DNA of 64,000 nucleotides from Enterobacter hormaechei subsp. hoffmannii (lineage in GTDB: Bacteria; Pseudomonadota; Gammaproteobacteria; Enterobacterales; Enterobacteriaceae): assembly GCF_001729745.1 (NCBI RefSeq), contig NZ_CP017186.1, forward strand, positions 1,798,001 through 1,862,000, read 5' to 3'. The position numbers were made by a program, and so were the translations under genes. Below are positions 54,709 through 63,104 of this stretch, in pieces. Position 1 is the stretch's first letter. Each line of letters opens with the position of its first letter. The notes under the pieces were generated by a model. It saw only the letters and a program-made list of their open reading frames with translations. It did no database searches and was not told the origin of the DNA.

Positions 54709-55368
54709 TCAGTACTTGCGGGGTAAGTGATGGATCTCGATTAGCACGCCGCGCTCCATAGTGATGTATTTCCCCGTCCGCAACTCCGCCAGGATCCGCA
54801 TAATGCCGCTGCGTGAAAGATAGGTGCGGCTTTTGATATAGGCTGCGGCGGTAATGCTCTGTCTTATGGCTTCCGGCTCCTGCATCAGTTCTACCAGCTG
54901 AAAGCGGATAATGTCGTAAGCCGACATCTGCGATATCTGGGCACAATGTTCGTAAACGCGCGATGCGGTATAGATCAGCAGGTTCGAGAAGGACTCCCAT
55001 AAATTCTGTTGTGCGACTACGTGATTAAAACGCTCCAGTGTAACGCTAGCCACCTCTGAAGTTTCCAGCGCTCTGACGTAGAGGTGCTCAGAAGAAAACT
55101 GGCTGCTCACGCCGAGTATAAAAGGTGCGGATTCGGAATTTAAGACGATACCGTCACCTCGGCGATGCAATGCCACGCTGCCATGTAACAGTAAAAAGCA
55201 CTGGCGGATATCACCGGAATAATAATGGATGACTTCACCTTTAGCCATGATGCATCTTTCCGTATGCGGCAAAACATTATCGATTATTTTTTCAATGTGC
55301 TTAAGAGGCTTAGCGCCAAGCACTGTTGTTATTTCATTGCCTGAAACGGGCGCAATACGGATGTTCAT
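54709..55368 (-). CDS. CRP/FNR-fold transcriptional regulator, copy B
   Basis: 219 aa from the ATG at 55368 (MNIRIAPVSGNE), with GAGG 6 nt upstream; an ATG at 55380 adds four residues. Effector-like barrel (CFLLLHGSVALHRRGDGIVL) and winged-helix segment YLSRSGIMRILAELRTGKYITMERGVLIEIHHLPRKY, aligned closely with copy A. Divergent from the pilin gene across a 354-bp spacer holding three like palindromes. Base composition is less GC-rich than the core genes nearby, suggesting acquisition. Confidence 0.82.
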   Translation of the reverse strand: MNIRIAPVSGNEITTVLGAKPLKHIEKIIDNVLPHTERCIMAKGEVIHYYSGDIRQCFLLLHGSVALHRRGDGIVLNSESAPFILGVSSQFSSEHLYVRALETSEVASVTLERFNHVVAQQNLWESFSNLLIYTASRVYEHCAQISQMSAYDIIRFQLVELMQEPEAIRQSITAAAYIKSRTYLSRSGIMRILAELRTGKYITMERGVLIEIHHLPRKY

Positions 55369-55389
55369 AAGAGGCCTCATACACTGATG

Positions 55390-55406
55390 CGATCATTTTT
55401 TGATCG
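55390..55406. promoter_or_regulatory. Palindrome next to regulator B start
   Basis: CGATCA-TTTTT-TGATCG, perfect 6-bp arms, 22 bp before the regulator B start. It could be an autoregulatory operator or a hairpin in its leader. Confidence 0.4.
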
Positions 55407-55455
55407 ACATAAAGAATTATCTTAAAAAACAGTTAGTCAGGGAATATTTTCGTCG

Positions 55456-55471
55456 AGTCTAATTATAGACT
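55456..55471. promoter_or_regulatory. RGTCTA-N4-TAGACY palindrome, site 1
   Basis: AGTCTA-ATTA-TAGACT, perfect palindromic arms with 4-bp centre. First of three like sites between regulator B and the pilin gene. Confidence 0.65.
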
Positions 55472-55520
55472 TGCCTATTAATTAGTGTTAATTAGTTGAA
55501 TTTGAAACATTTTTGACTTA

Positions 55521-55536
55521 GGTCTAAAAGTAGACC
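55521..55536. promoter_or_regulatory. RGTCTA-N4-TAGACY palindrome, site 2
   Basis: GGTCTA-AAAG-TAGACC, centre 65 bp from site 1. Confidence 0.65.
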
Positions 55537-55593
55537 GGGGACTTTATTGTTAAGATATTTCCAAAGTAATTTGTTTTGTTTTTGTTAAAAGAG

Positions 55594-55609
55594 AGTCTAC
55601 AGCTAGACC
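55594..55609. promoter_or_regulatory. RGTCTA-N4-TAGACY palindrome, site 3
   Basis: AGTCTA-CAGC-TAGACC, centre 73 bp from site 2 and about 121 bp before the pilin ATG. A possible -10 (TATAAA, 55641-55646) follows. Apart from these sites, 55369-55722 is AT-rich with a 10-bp direct repeat TTAATTAG at 55478 and 55488. Confidence 0.65.
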
Positions 55610-55722
55610 CTAAAATCGATTGTGCGTAGAAAAAGAGTTGTATAAATTTTGATTCGTCGAAAGGGGTTTTATTTCTGCAACTGAATATCGGTAATAAATA
55701 AAGTAATACAGGAAAGAGAATT

Positions 55723-56253
55723 ATGAATAAAAAATTGATGATGGCAATGTTAGCGGCAGGTTCTGTACTCACCATGACCAATGCATTTGCAGCGGCAGGT
55801 ACCGTTAATTTTAACGGAAATATTCTGGATTCTGCCTGCGACGTAGATGTGGCATCTCAGAACCAGGTGGTGGTATTGGGCGATTATTATAAAACGGAAT
55901 TCCCGACGGCGGGAGCCAGAACGGCTGCGACGCAGTTTAATATTATTTTGAAAAACTGTCCTGTGACGGTCACTAATGCAAAAGTCCGTTTTGACGGTAC
56001 GCCGGATTTAACCAACGCCAGCCTGCTGGCGATTGATACGTCCGTGGCGGGGGCGGCCACAGGGGTAGCGATTAACCTGATGACTGCAGATAAAGCCGAT
56101 CTGCCGCTGTACGGCAGCAACAGCTATACCTACGCGCTCAGCAGTACGGCTGATAATACACTGAACTTCTACGCGCAGTATATCTCCACCGCAGCGTCCG
56201 CGACCGCGGGCCCGGCTAACTCGGTCGCGAACTTCTCAGTGGTTTACAACTAA
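55723..56253 (+). CDS. Major fimbrial subunit (chaperone-usher pilin)
   Basis: 176 aa. Signal peptide MNKKLMMAMLAAGSVLTMTN with cleavage near AFA-AAG. The mature pilin has the Ig-like fold with one Cys pair (DSACDVD and LKNCPVT) and the C-terminal donor-strand-type ending NSVANFSVVYN. First gene of a five-gene operon in the order pilin, chaperone, usher, adhesin, minor pilin, like mrkABCDF, though the pilin itself is not MrkA. RBS GGAAAGAG. Confidence 0.9.
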   Translation: MNKKLMMAMLAAGSVLTMTNAFAAAGTVNFNGNILDSACDVDVASQNQVVVLGDYYKTEFPTAGARTAATQFNIILKNCPVTVTNAKVRFDGTPDLTNASLLAIDTSVAGAATGVAINLMTADKADLPLYGSNSYTYALSSTADNTLNFYAQYISTAASATAGPANSVANFSVVYN

Positions 56254-56269
56254 GTCATTGGCAGTAATT

Positions 56270-56297
56270 AGCAGGGGGCTTCCCGGCCCCTTGTTTT
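56270..56297 (+). terminator. Hairpin after major pilin gene
   Basis: AGGGGGC-TTCCC-GGCCCCT followed by TGTTTT. Likely lowers read-through so that pilin is made in excess over chaperone and usher. Confidence 0.65.
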
Positions 56298-56310
56298 ATG
56301 AGGTATTGAA

Positions 56311-56988
56311 ATGCGTTTTATAACGACAACTGGCCTGGCGATGGCGCTGTTATCGCTGACGTTAACATCCGCCAGTGCTGGAGTAGTTATTGGCGGCACC
56401 CGCATTATTTTCGATGGGGCAAAAAAAGAAGCGTCAATAAGTATCACCAATCCTGATGACGTTCCTTATTTAATCCAGTCGTGGATTGATGTTCAGGATG
56501 GGCAATCCGGTAAAGCGCCTTTTATTATTACGCCTCCGCTGTATCGGCTGGATGGCGGGCAAAAAAACCTTGAGCGTATTGTCATGACAGGCTCGCTGCC
56601 TCAGGGGCAGGAGAGTTTATTCTGGCTGAACATTAAAGCTATTCCATCAGCCTCAAAGCAGATGAACTCGCTGCAAATTGCCGTCAAAACGCGGATTAAA
56701 CTTATTTATCGGCCAGAGAGCCTTCGTGCGTCTACCCCTGAGGAACAAACCAACAAATTAACCTGGCATCGTGCGGGAAATGCTCTGCAGGTAAATAACC
56801 CTACGCCGTACGTTATCAATTTCAATGAAATAACAGTCGGGGGTAAAAAACTTGACGATGTCACGTACGTAATGCCTTCAGGCTCAGTTCGTTTCCCGTT
56901 ACCGAATGGGACCAATGGCAATACGCTGACGTTTAAAGTCATTAACGATTATGGCAATCCTGGCGAATTACACCGGGCCAGTTTGTGA
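56311..56988 (+). CDS. Periplasmic fimbrial chaperone
   Basis: 225 aa PapD-like chaperone with signal peptide (cleavage near ASAGVV). Two Ig domains; conserved GTRIIFDGAKKEASISITN (G1 region), RLDGGQKNLERIVM, and SLFWLNIKAIPS are visible, with NPTPYVINF in domain 2. Delivers subunits to the usher. Follows the pilin after 57 bp. Confidence 0.92.
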   Translation: MRFITTTGLAMALLSLTLTSASAGVVIGGTRIIFDGAKKEASISITNPDDVPYLIQSWIDVQDGQSGKAPFIITPPLYRLDGGQKNLERIVMTGSLPQGQESLFWLNIKAIPSASKQMNSLQIAVKTRIKLIYRPESLRASTPEEQTNKLTWHRAGNALQVNNPTPYVINFNEITVGGKKLDDVTYVMPSGSVRFPLPNGTNGNTLTFKVINDYGNPGELHRASL

Positions 56989-57015
56989 TCCCTTTGCATT
57001 AATCGGGTGCTCGTC

Positions 57016-59559
57016 ATGACAACGGCATTTAATACAGTGCAGCCTGCGCGCCTGGCAATATTCATTGCCCTCGCGCTTGCGGGTTTCTCTCCCACACTGT
57101 GGGCCAGTGAGACGTTTAATACGGAACTGGTAGAACTGGATAATCCCGGAATGGGAAAAGCGGATTTATCTGCCTTTGAATCCGGCTCGCAGGCGCCCGG
57201 GACGTACCACGTGGATATTATTCTTGACGAGCGGCTGCTGGAAACGCGGGATATTCGTTTCATGGCAGTGAAGGATGCTAACGGCAGTGAAACGTTGCAG
57301 CCGTGCCTGAGTATCAGGCAGTTAAAAGCGTGGGGCGTGAAAACGGCGCTTTTCCCGCAGCTCGACGCCGGGCAAGGAGAATGCGCCGATCTCAAGGCGA
57401 TTCCACAGGCCAGCGCGGACTTCCAGTTTGGCGCCCAGCGTCTGGCAATCAGCATCCCACAGGCGGCCATAGATCTGCCAGCGAGAGGTTACGTTCCGCC
57501 GGAGATGTGGGATGAAGGCATTACCGCGGCTATGCTCAACTACAGCCTGAGCGGCGCGAACAGCCGGGCAAGAAGCGGGGCAGGCACCCGCAGCGACAGT
57601 CAGTATGCAAACCTGCGACCGGGGATCAACGTCGGTCCCTGGCGGTTACGCAACTACACCACCTGGTCCCGCGATGCGTCCGGCCAGGATAAGTGGGACA
57701 ATGTCTATACCTTGATGCAGCGCGCGATTATTCCCCTGCAAGCCCAGCTTACGCTCGGAGACAGTTCCGCCCCTGCCGATGTCTTTGACAGCATGCCTTT
57801 TCGCGGCGTCCAGCTGGCGTCCGACGACGATATGATACCGGATTCCCTGAAAGGCTATGCGCCGGTGGTGCGCGGTATTGCGCGAACTAACGCGCAGGTC
57901 GTGGTGCGTCAGAATGGCTATCAAATCTACCAAAGCTATGTGGCGCCGGGCGCGTTTGAGATCGCGGATATGTATCCCACCGGCGGCGCGGGCGATCTTG
58001 ATGTCACGATCGTCGAAGCTGATGGCAGTGAGCAACATTTCACCCTGCCGTACGCTTCGCTGCCGGTCCTGCAACGGGAGGGGCGCCTGAAATATGCCCT
58101 TACCGCCGGGCAGTATCGATCGTATAACCGTAGCGTGGAGAAAACCCCCTTCGGGCAACTGACCGGAATCTACGGCCTCCCTTACGGCCTCACGCTCTAT
58201 GGAGGCGTTCAGGGGGCAGATAAGTACCAGTCGGCGGCTCTGGGGGTGGGCAAGAACATGGGCGATTTCGGGGCGATATCCGCAGACCTCACCCAGGGCT
58301 GGTCAACGCCGGAGCATGCCGCGAAAACAAGCGGTCAGTCGTGGCGGGCCCGATACAGCAAGAATTTTATTAATACCGGGACGAACTTTTCGATTGCCGG
58401 GTATCGCTACTCGACCCGCGGCTATTACGGGATGCAGGAGGTCCTCGATTCGTACGGCGACAGCAGCGCGCTTCAGGACAGGCGACGTAACCGTGCCGAG
58501 CTGACGATGAGCCAGACGCTGGGGGACAACCTGGGCGCGCTTACCCTCAGTGCGGCGCAGGAAGATTACTGGAATGACGGTAAGTCGATGGCTTCGTGGA
58601 GCGTCGGCTATAGCAACTACTGGCACAACATCAGCTATGGCCTGACATGGACCTACAGCAAAAATGTCCGCTCAGCGTCAGAAACCCACGACAACCAAAA
58701 AAACGCTGACCACGACCAGCTTCTGGCGTTCAACATCAGCATTCCGCTGGATAAATTTTTGCCGCAGACATGGGCGAACTATGGCATGAACGCCAGCAGG
58801 AATAACGGGATGACACACAGCATCGGTCTGAACGGGGTGGCTCTCGAAAACCGAGCCCTGAACTGGAACGTGCAGCAGGGATACGGCACAGAGGGCGTGG
58901 GCTATACCGGCAGCGTTAACGCGGACTACAGAGGCACCTATGGCGAAGCCACGGCGGGGTATGGTTATGACAAAAACAGTGAACGCCTGAATTACGGGCT
59001 ACAAGGCGGCATTCTCGCCCATGCTGATGGCATCACGCTTTCTCAGCCGCTGGGGGAGACCAACGCCTTAATTAAAGCGCCTGGCGCCCACGGCGTGGAT
59101 ATCCGCAATCAGCCCGGTGTACGGACAGATGTTCGCGGTTATACGGTCGTGAGCAACCTTTCGGTCTACCGAAAAAACGATCTCACTCTCGATCCGGAAA
59201 ATATGCCGGAGGATGTCGAACTGGAGATCAACACCCGCACGGTGACGCCGACGCGGGGAGCGGTGGTGAGAGCCGATTATTTGCCGAAGTCAGGTCGCCG
59301 GGTACTGATGACCTTGACCGACAACGAACGCGCCGTTCCGTTTGGGGCGGTGGTCACCCTTGTCGGTGATGAGAGCAGCAGTTTTATTGTGGGCGATCGC
59401 GGCCAGGTTTATTTAACCGGTATGCGCGAGGAGGGGACGTTAGTCGCAACATGGGGGAGTCAGCCCAGCCAGCAATGCCGCGCTGATTTCAGCCTGCCGA
59501 CATACTCAACATTCGGTGGGATCGCTGACATGCGCGCCTCCTGCCGTCAGGAACGTTAA
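57016..59559 (+). CDS. Outer-membrane fimbrial usher
   Basis: 847 aa from the ATG at 57016; a GTG at 57007 is possible. Signal peptide ends near LWASETF. N-terminal domain FNTELVELDN, barrel and plug (YAPVVRGIARTNAQVVVRQNGY), and C-terminal domains with the Cys pair in SQQCRADF and RASCRQ. Full length for an FimD/PapC-type usher. RBS weak; likely coupled to the chaperone, 27 bp away. Confidence 0.93.
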   Translation: MTTAFNTVQPARLAIFIALALAGFSPTLWASETFNTELVELDNPGMGKADLSAFESGSQAPGTYHVDIILDERLLETRDIRFMAVKDANGSETLQPCLSIRQLKAWGVKTALFPQLDAGQGECADLKAIPQASADFQFGAQRLAISIPQAAIDLPARGYVPPEMWDEGITAAMLNYSLSGANSRARSGAGTRSDSQYANLRPGINVGPWRLRNYTTWSRDASGQDKWDNVYTLMQRAIIPLQAQLTLGDSSAPADVFDSMPFRGVQLASDDDMIPDSLKGYAPVVRGIARTNAQVVVRQNGYQIYQSYVAPGAFEIADMYPTGGAGDLDVTIVEADGSEQHFTLPYASLPVLQREGRLKYALTAGQYRSYNRSVEKTPFGQLTGIYGLPYGLTLYGGVQGADKYQSAALGVGKNMGDFGAISADLTQGWSTPEHAAKTSGQSWRARYSKNFINTGTNFSIAGYRYSTRGYYGMQEVLDSYGDSSALQDRRRNRAELTMSQTLGDNLGALTLSAAQEDYWNDGKSMASWSVGYSNYWHNISYGLTWTYSKNVRSASETHDNQKNADHDQLLAFNISIPLDKFLPQTWANYGMNASRNNGMTHSIGLNGVALENRALNWNVQQGYGTEGVGYTGSVNADYRGTYGEATAGYGYDKNSERLNYGLQGGILAHADGITLSQPLGETNALIKAPGAHGVDIRNQPGVRTDVRGYTVVSNLSVYRKNDLTLDPENMPEDVELEINTRTVTPTRGAVVRADYLPKSGRRVLMTLTDNERAVPFGAVVTLVGDESSSFIVGDRGQVYLTGMREEGTLVATWGSQPSQQCRADFSLPTYSTFGGIADMRASCRQER

Positions 59560-59560
59560 C

Positions 59561-60508
59561 ATGAAATGGCTTATCGTGATTTTGCTTCTCTGTTTGCTCG
59601 CGGCGGGAAACCTCGCCCGTGCCGGTACGTGCACCACCATCACGCCGCAGCTGTCAACCCTGTCCGTGGGGACGATTAACGTGCAGCGTGATGCGCCTGT
59701 CGGTACGGTGGTCTTTTCCGGCGCGGCGACAGCCACCGGTTCCTATCTTACTGGATGTGCTAATCCGCTGATGCTGGGATTCAGCATGCGCTACAACAGC
59801 GCCACGTTGAGCAGCTACGGCAATCATGTGTACAACACTAACGTCAGCGGGATAGGCATACGCTTTTCCTCCAACGCCTATTTTGAAAACCCGAGCAATA
59901 CGTTCTCGTACAATGCGCAGACCTCCTATGTCGACTGGTATGGCGGGAGGATTGAGCTGGTGGTGACTGGCCCGGTCTCATCGGGGGCGTTAACCCCGGG
60001 GGCGATCGGCGTCGTGACGCTTCAGGGGAGCGACGGCATCTATCGTGACGGCCTGACCACGCAGCTCACCGCCGGAACCATTAATGCCATGGCGTGCACG
60101 GTGAATACGTCACAGCTGACGTTTCCGATCGGGGATATCCCCGCCTCGGCGTTCGGCACCGTGGTGGGCACCACGCCAGCGGGAGCACAGAACACGCAAA
60201 ACCTGGGCTTAACCTGCGCCGCCGGAACCAATATTACGGTCTCGCTCAGTGGAATACAGAATCCGGACAGCGCCAATACCAGCGTGATGGCCTTAACCGG
60301 GCAGGGGAATGCCGGCACCGCAAAAGGGGTTGGGGTGCAGCTTATCTATAACGGTGTGCCGCTGGTGATGAACAGCCGACTATTCTTGCGGCAGTCTGCC
60401 GGCGGGCAAGAGACATTGCCGTTAACGGCCCGATATTACCAGACGTTGAACCGCGTGGAGTCAGGTTCAGCAAATGCCTCCGCCACCCTTAATTTGACCT
60501 ATCAGTAG
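59561..60508 (+). CDS. Fimbrial tip adhesin, two-domain
   Basis: 315 aa, starting one base after the usher stop (MKWLIVILLLCLLAAG). Signal peptide to ARAG-TCTT. The N-terminal half (about residues 20-190) is a lectin-like receptor domain with an INVQRDAPVGTVVFSG motif seen in MrkD-type adhesins; the C-terminal half is a pilin domain with a Cys pair (NAMACTVN, LGLTCAAG) ending in ATLNLTYQ. The ligand cannot be told from sequence. Confidence 0.85.
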   Translation: MKWLIVILLLCLLAAGNLARAGTCTTITPQLSTLSVGTINVQRDAPVGTVVFSGAATATGSYLTGCANPLMLGFSMRYNSATLSSYGNHVYNTNVSGIGIRFSSNAYFENPSNTFSYNAQTSYVDWYGGRIELVVTGPVSSGALTPGAIGVVTLQGSDGIYRDGLTTQLTAGTINAMACTVNTSQLTFPIGDIPASAFGTVVGTTPAGAQNTQNLGLTCAAGTNITVSLSGIQNPDSANTSVMALTGQGNAGTAKGVGVQLIYNGVPLVMNSRLFLRQSAGGQETLPLTARYYQTLNRVESGSANASATLNLTYQ

Positions 60509-60519
60509 CAGGTACGAAG

Positions 60520-61032
60520 ATGAAAATAATATACGGGACACTGCTGTTACTGGCTTTACTCAGCGGGAAGGCTTTCACCGCTGATAGCGTCAACATCGGT
60601 GTGACGGGAAATATCGTTGCGTCGCCGTGCATATTTAATGGCGGGAGTAACAGCCTCGATGTCAATCTGGGCAATATTCAGGCAACCAATATGGCGACGC
60701 CGGGCTCAACATCGGATCCGGTGCCATTTAGTCTGCTGTTCACCCAGTGCCCAACGGGAACGCAAAGTGTGACCGTCTCTTTTACCGGCAGCCCCGATCC
60801 CGCGGCGGGCGCGGACTATTTTATGAACAGCGGTTCGGCCATGCACGTGGCGATAGCCATGCGCGATGCCCAAACGGGTACGCTTAAAGGAACAGGCTCT
60901 GGCATGACTCAAACTATTGGTGCCGACAGAACCGCGACAATGGCTATGCAGGCCTCGGTTAAATCCGTGACGGGTGGCGTCACGCCGGGAAGCATCAGTG
61001 CAGTTGTGGTGATGACGATGCAGTACAACTGA
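60520..61032 (+). CDS. Minor fimbrial subunit
   Basis: 170 aa pilin-like protein with signal peptide (cleavage near AFTADSV), Cys pair (ASPCIFN and LFTQCPTG) and C-terminal SAVVVMTMQYN. It is 11 bp behind the adhesin gene and closes the structural operon. Possibly an adaptor or anchor subunit. Confidence 0.88.
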   Translation: MKIIYGTLLLLALLSGKAFTADSVNIGVTGNIVASPCIFNGGSNSLDVNLGNIQATNMATPGSTSDPVPFSLLFTQCPTGTQSVTVSFTGSPDPAAGADYFMNSGSAMHVAIAMRDAQTGTLKGTGSGMTQTIGADRTATMAMQASVKSVTGGVTPGSISAVVVMTMQYN

Positions 61033-61073
61033 GCGCCGGTGATATGCCTTTTTTAAAGACGTTGGTATGAGCT

Positions 61074-61715
61074 ATGTTAAATATTCTGTTTCAGGAAACC
61101 GATCTATTTTTTCAGGCTGGGCTACATGAATTTTTCGAGGATTTTTTTAAACATAACTTTCATCGTGCCATCACATTTAACCTGGCGCTGACCCATGAAA
61201 ACGTCAGTCAGGCCGATATTATTGTCCTGTCATTATGCCAGGGTGAAACACTGACCTGTTTTCCCGAGTTACTCGCCCGGCAAAAAGGGATTGTGCTAGG
61301 GTTTGTCGACGATGAACTGCGCTTTTCGGCGTTGCCCTCCTGCTTTCAGGACATTATTTTTCTCCCTCGCCGTGCATCGCTTGATCGTATCAGTGGCGTA
61401 CTGTTTATCGCGTGGTTCAGGACGCAATTACCGGGTTACACATGGACTAAACATAACTGCTTCGACTGCCAGCATAAAGGGTTATCCCGGCAACAAATTC
61501 GTATTCTGGTCAATTTTTACCGAGGGCTGTCGGTAGTGCAGACCGCTCAGACGCTGGAGATGAGCCAGAAAACGGTCTTTACCCATAAATATATGCTGAT
61601 GCAAAAATTTAATCTGCGAAGCGATTACGAGCTGATCGTACTATTGAGAAGGCTGATGGAGAAAAAGAGCCGTCCGAACCTGCTTCGCGATTACCTTGAA
61701 AATAACCAGGCCTGA
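61074..61715 (+). CDS. LuxR/FixJ-type transcriptional regulator
   Basis: 213 aa. The N-terminal part resembles a degenerate receiver domain without a clear phospho-acceptor pattern; the C-terminal LuxR HTH runs from LSRQQIRILVNFYRGLS through AQTLEMSQKTVFTHKYMLMQKF (about residues 145-190). It lies 41 bp after the minor pilin on the same strand, so probably co-transcribed; the placement recalls LuxR-type regulators such as MrkI linked to type 3 fimbriae. Target unknown. Confidence 0.8.
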   Translation: MLNILFQETDLFFQAGLHEFFEDFFKHNFHRAITFNLALTHENVSQADIIVLSLCQGETLTCFPELLARQKGIVLGFVDDELRFSALPSCFQDIIFLPRRASLDRISGVLFIAWFRTQLPGYTWTKHNCFDCQHKGLSRQQIRILVNFYRGLSVVQTAQTLEMSQKTVFTHKYMLMQKFNLRSDYELIVLLRRLMEKKSRPNLLRDYLENNQA

Positions 61716-61819
61716 TGGGGTAATTTCCGAATAGCCTACGCTTTTGCTGAGTTATGTGGCTATCGAATGTGGGCAGAACAATGGTATTTTCATTTGCTTT
61801 AGATGAAGATTAATTCGCT

Positions 61820-63037
61820 ATGCAAATTCATAAAACCATCAAGCCGATTTTCGTGAGAAATTTTCAGTGTGTTGGGCCGGAGTGCTTAATGTCCTGTTGT
61901 CGTGGATGGACTATTTCCATCGATAAGAAAACACATGGGAAGTATATTTCCTCAACGAATACGGAAATCTCTCGTCTTGCAAAAGAGAACCTTATTCCAC
62001 TGCAGAAGGGGAAAAACAGTTACTCAAGAGTGAAGTTAAATGAGGAAGGCAATTGTCCATTTATCGACGAAGATAAACTTTGCCTGATACATCGCGAGTT
62101 AGGTGAAAGCGCGCTGTCCCATACCTGTAGCACCTATCCGCGCGGTTCAACGCGTTACGAAGAAGAAACCCGGCATACAATGACGCTTTCATGCCCGGAG
62201 GTGGCCAGGTTAGTGCTTTTCGACCCTGATGCCATGCTCCTCCAGGAGGAGGAATCGTTACGGGCAGTATACAAAACCAACCTTATAGGTCGTCGTCAGT
62301 CTATGTCTGAAGTCGATCGGGTTATCCACCTGTTTGCCTGGAATATCATTCGGTCTCCGTCACGTAACGTTGAAGAAAACTTGATGGCGTTGGCTCATTT
62401 TATTGTATGCCTGCAACATGTTGATTTTGATCTGCATAATAAGCTTAACCAGGTAGAAGACTATTATGAAATGCTGATGGCCGATCTGAGAAATGGTCAT
62501 TCTCTGTTAAAGACAACTAATATAGGTCGTTCAAACGCCATGAAGTATCTGGCGTTATCTGTCATGGGGTCTACTGTTGCTCGCTTTTCTGCGAGGGAAG
62601 AAATCATTCTAAGTGGACATAGAGCTATTGCGGACTATCTGGATTTCAATCAGCATCATGACCCTTTGGAACTGGATAAAAAATTTGACGCCCTCACTCA
62701 GCAATGGCATTCGCTTTGTGAAGATAGCTGTTTATCCGAACCGCATGTTTTACGGAACTACCTTTTATACAAATTATATAGCAGTTACTTCCCTGGCAAT
62801 ACGCGTGCCACCATCCTGCGTCAGTTTTATCGCATTGTTCTGGATTTTTTCTATCTGAAAATATTCCTGAGCGTGAAGGCGAGTCAGGAAGAGATTCATC
62901 CGCATACCCTAATGAAAACTATCGCAGGTTTCTCAGAAAAGACGATGCATAACTCAAGCATTGATGCGCGACTGGATAACGCGATTGATAAAATCAACGG
63001 CGGCGACGATTTGTCTTGTCTGCTGCTTATTGGCTAG
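61820..63037 (+). CDS. fliB: Flagellin lysine-N-methylase, FliB type
   Basis: 405 aa. The N-terminal Cys cluster C17, C22, C26, C27 in FQCVGPECLMSCCRGW, then NCPFIDEDKLCLIHRELGESA, HTCSTYPR and LSCPEVARL, is the Fe-S-type signature of the FliB family. Known FliB proteins methylate surface lysines of flagellin. No flagellar gene is in this window, so it is an orphan next to fimbriae. AT-rich relative to core genes, which suggests transfer. Confidence 0.85.
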   Translation: MQIHKTIKPIFVRNFQCVGPECLMSCCRGWTISIDKKTHGKYISSTNTEISRLAKENLIPLQKGKNSYSRVKLNEEGNCPFIDEDKLCLIHRELGESALSHTCSTYPRGSTRYEEETRHTMTLSCPEVARLVLFDPDAMLLQEEESLRAVYKTNLIGRRQSMSEVDRVIHLFAWNIIRSPSRNVEENLMALAHFIVCLQHVDFDLHNKLNQVEDYYEMLMADLRNGHSLLKTTNIGRSNAMKYLALSVMGSTVARFSAREEIILSGHRAIADYLDFNQHHDPLELDKKFDALTQQWHSLCEDSCLSEPHVLRNYLLYKLYSSYFPGNTRATILRQFYRIVLDFFYLKIFLSVKASQEEIHPHTLMKTIAGFSEKTMHNSSIDARLDNAIDKINGGDDLSCLLLIG

Positions 63038-63104
63038 AGCATTACGGATAAGAGGCTCGCTCTGCGAGCCTTCAGGATATGGAATCAGGGACAAAGAGAG
63101 AAAA

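Noticed and set aside
54632..55000. N-terminal extension of CRP/FNR regulator copy A
   Set aside because: The extended frame overlaps copy B out of frame; the conserved part begins after the ATG at 54631.
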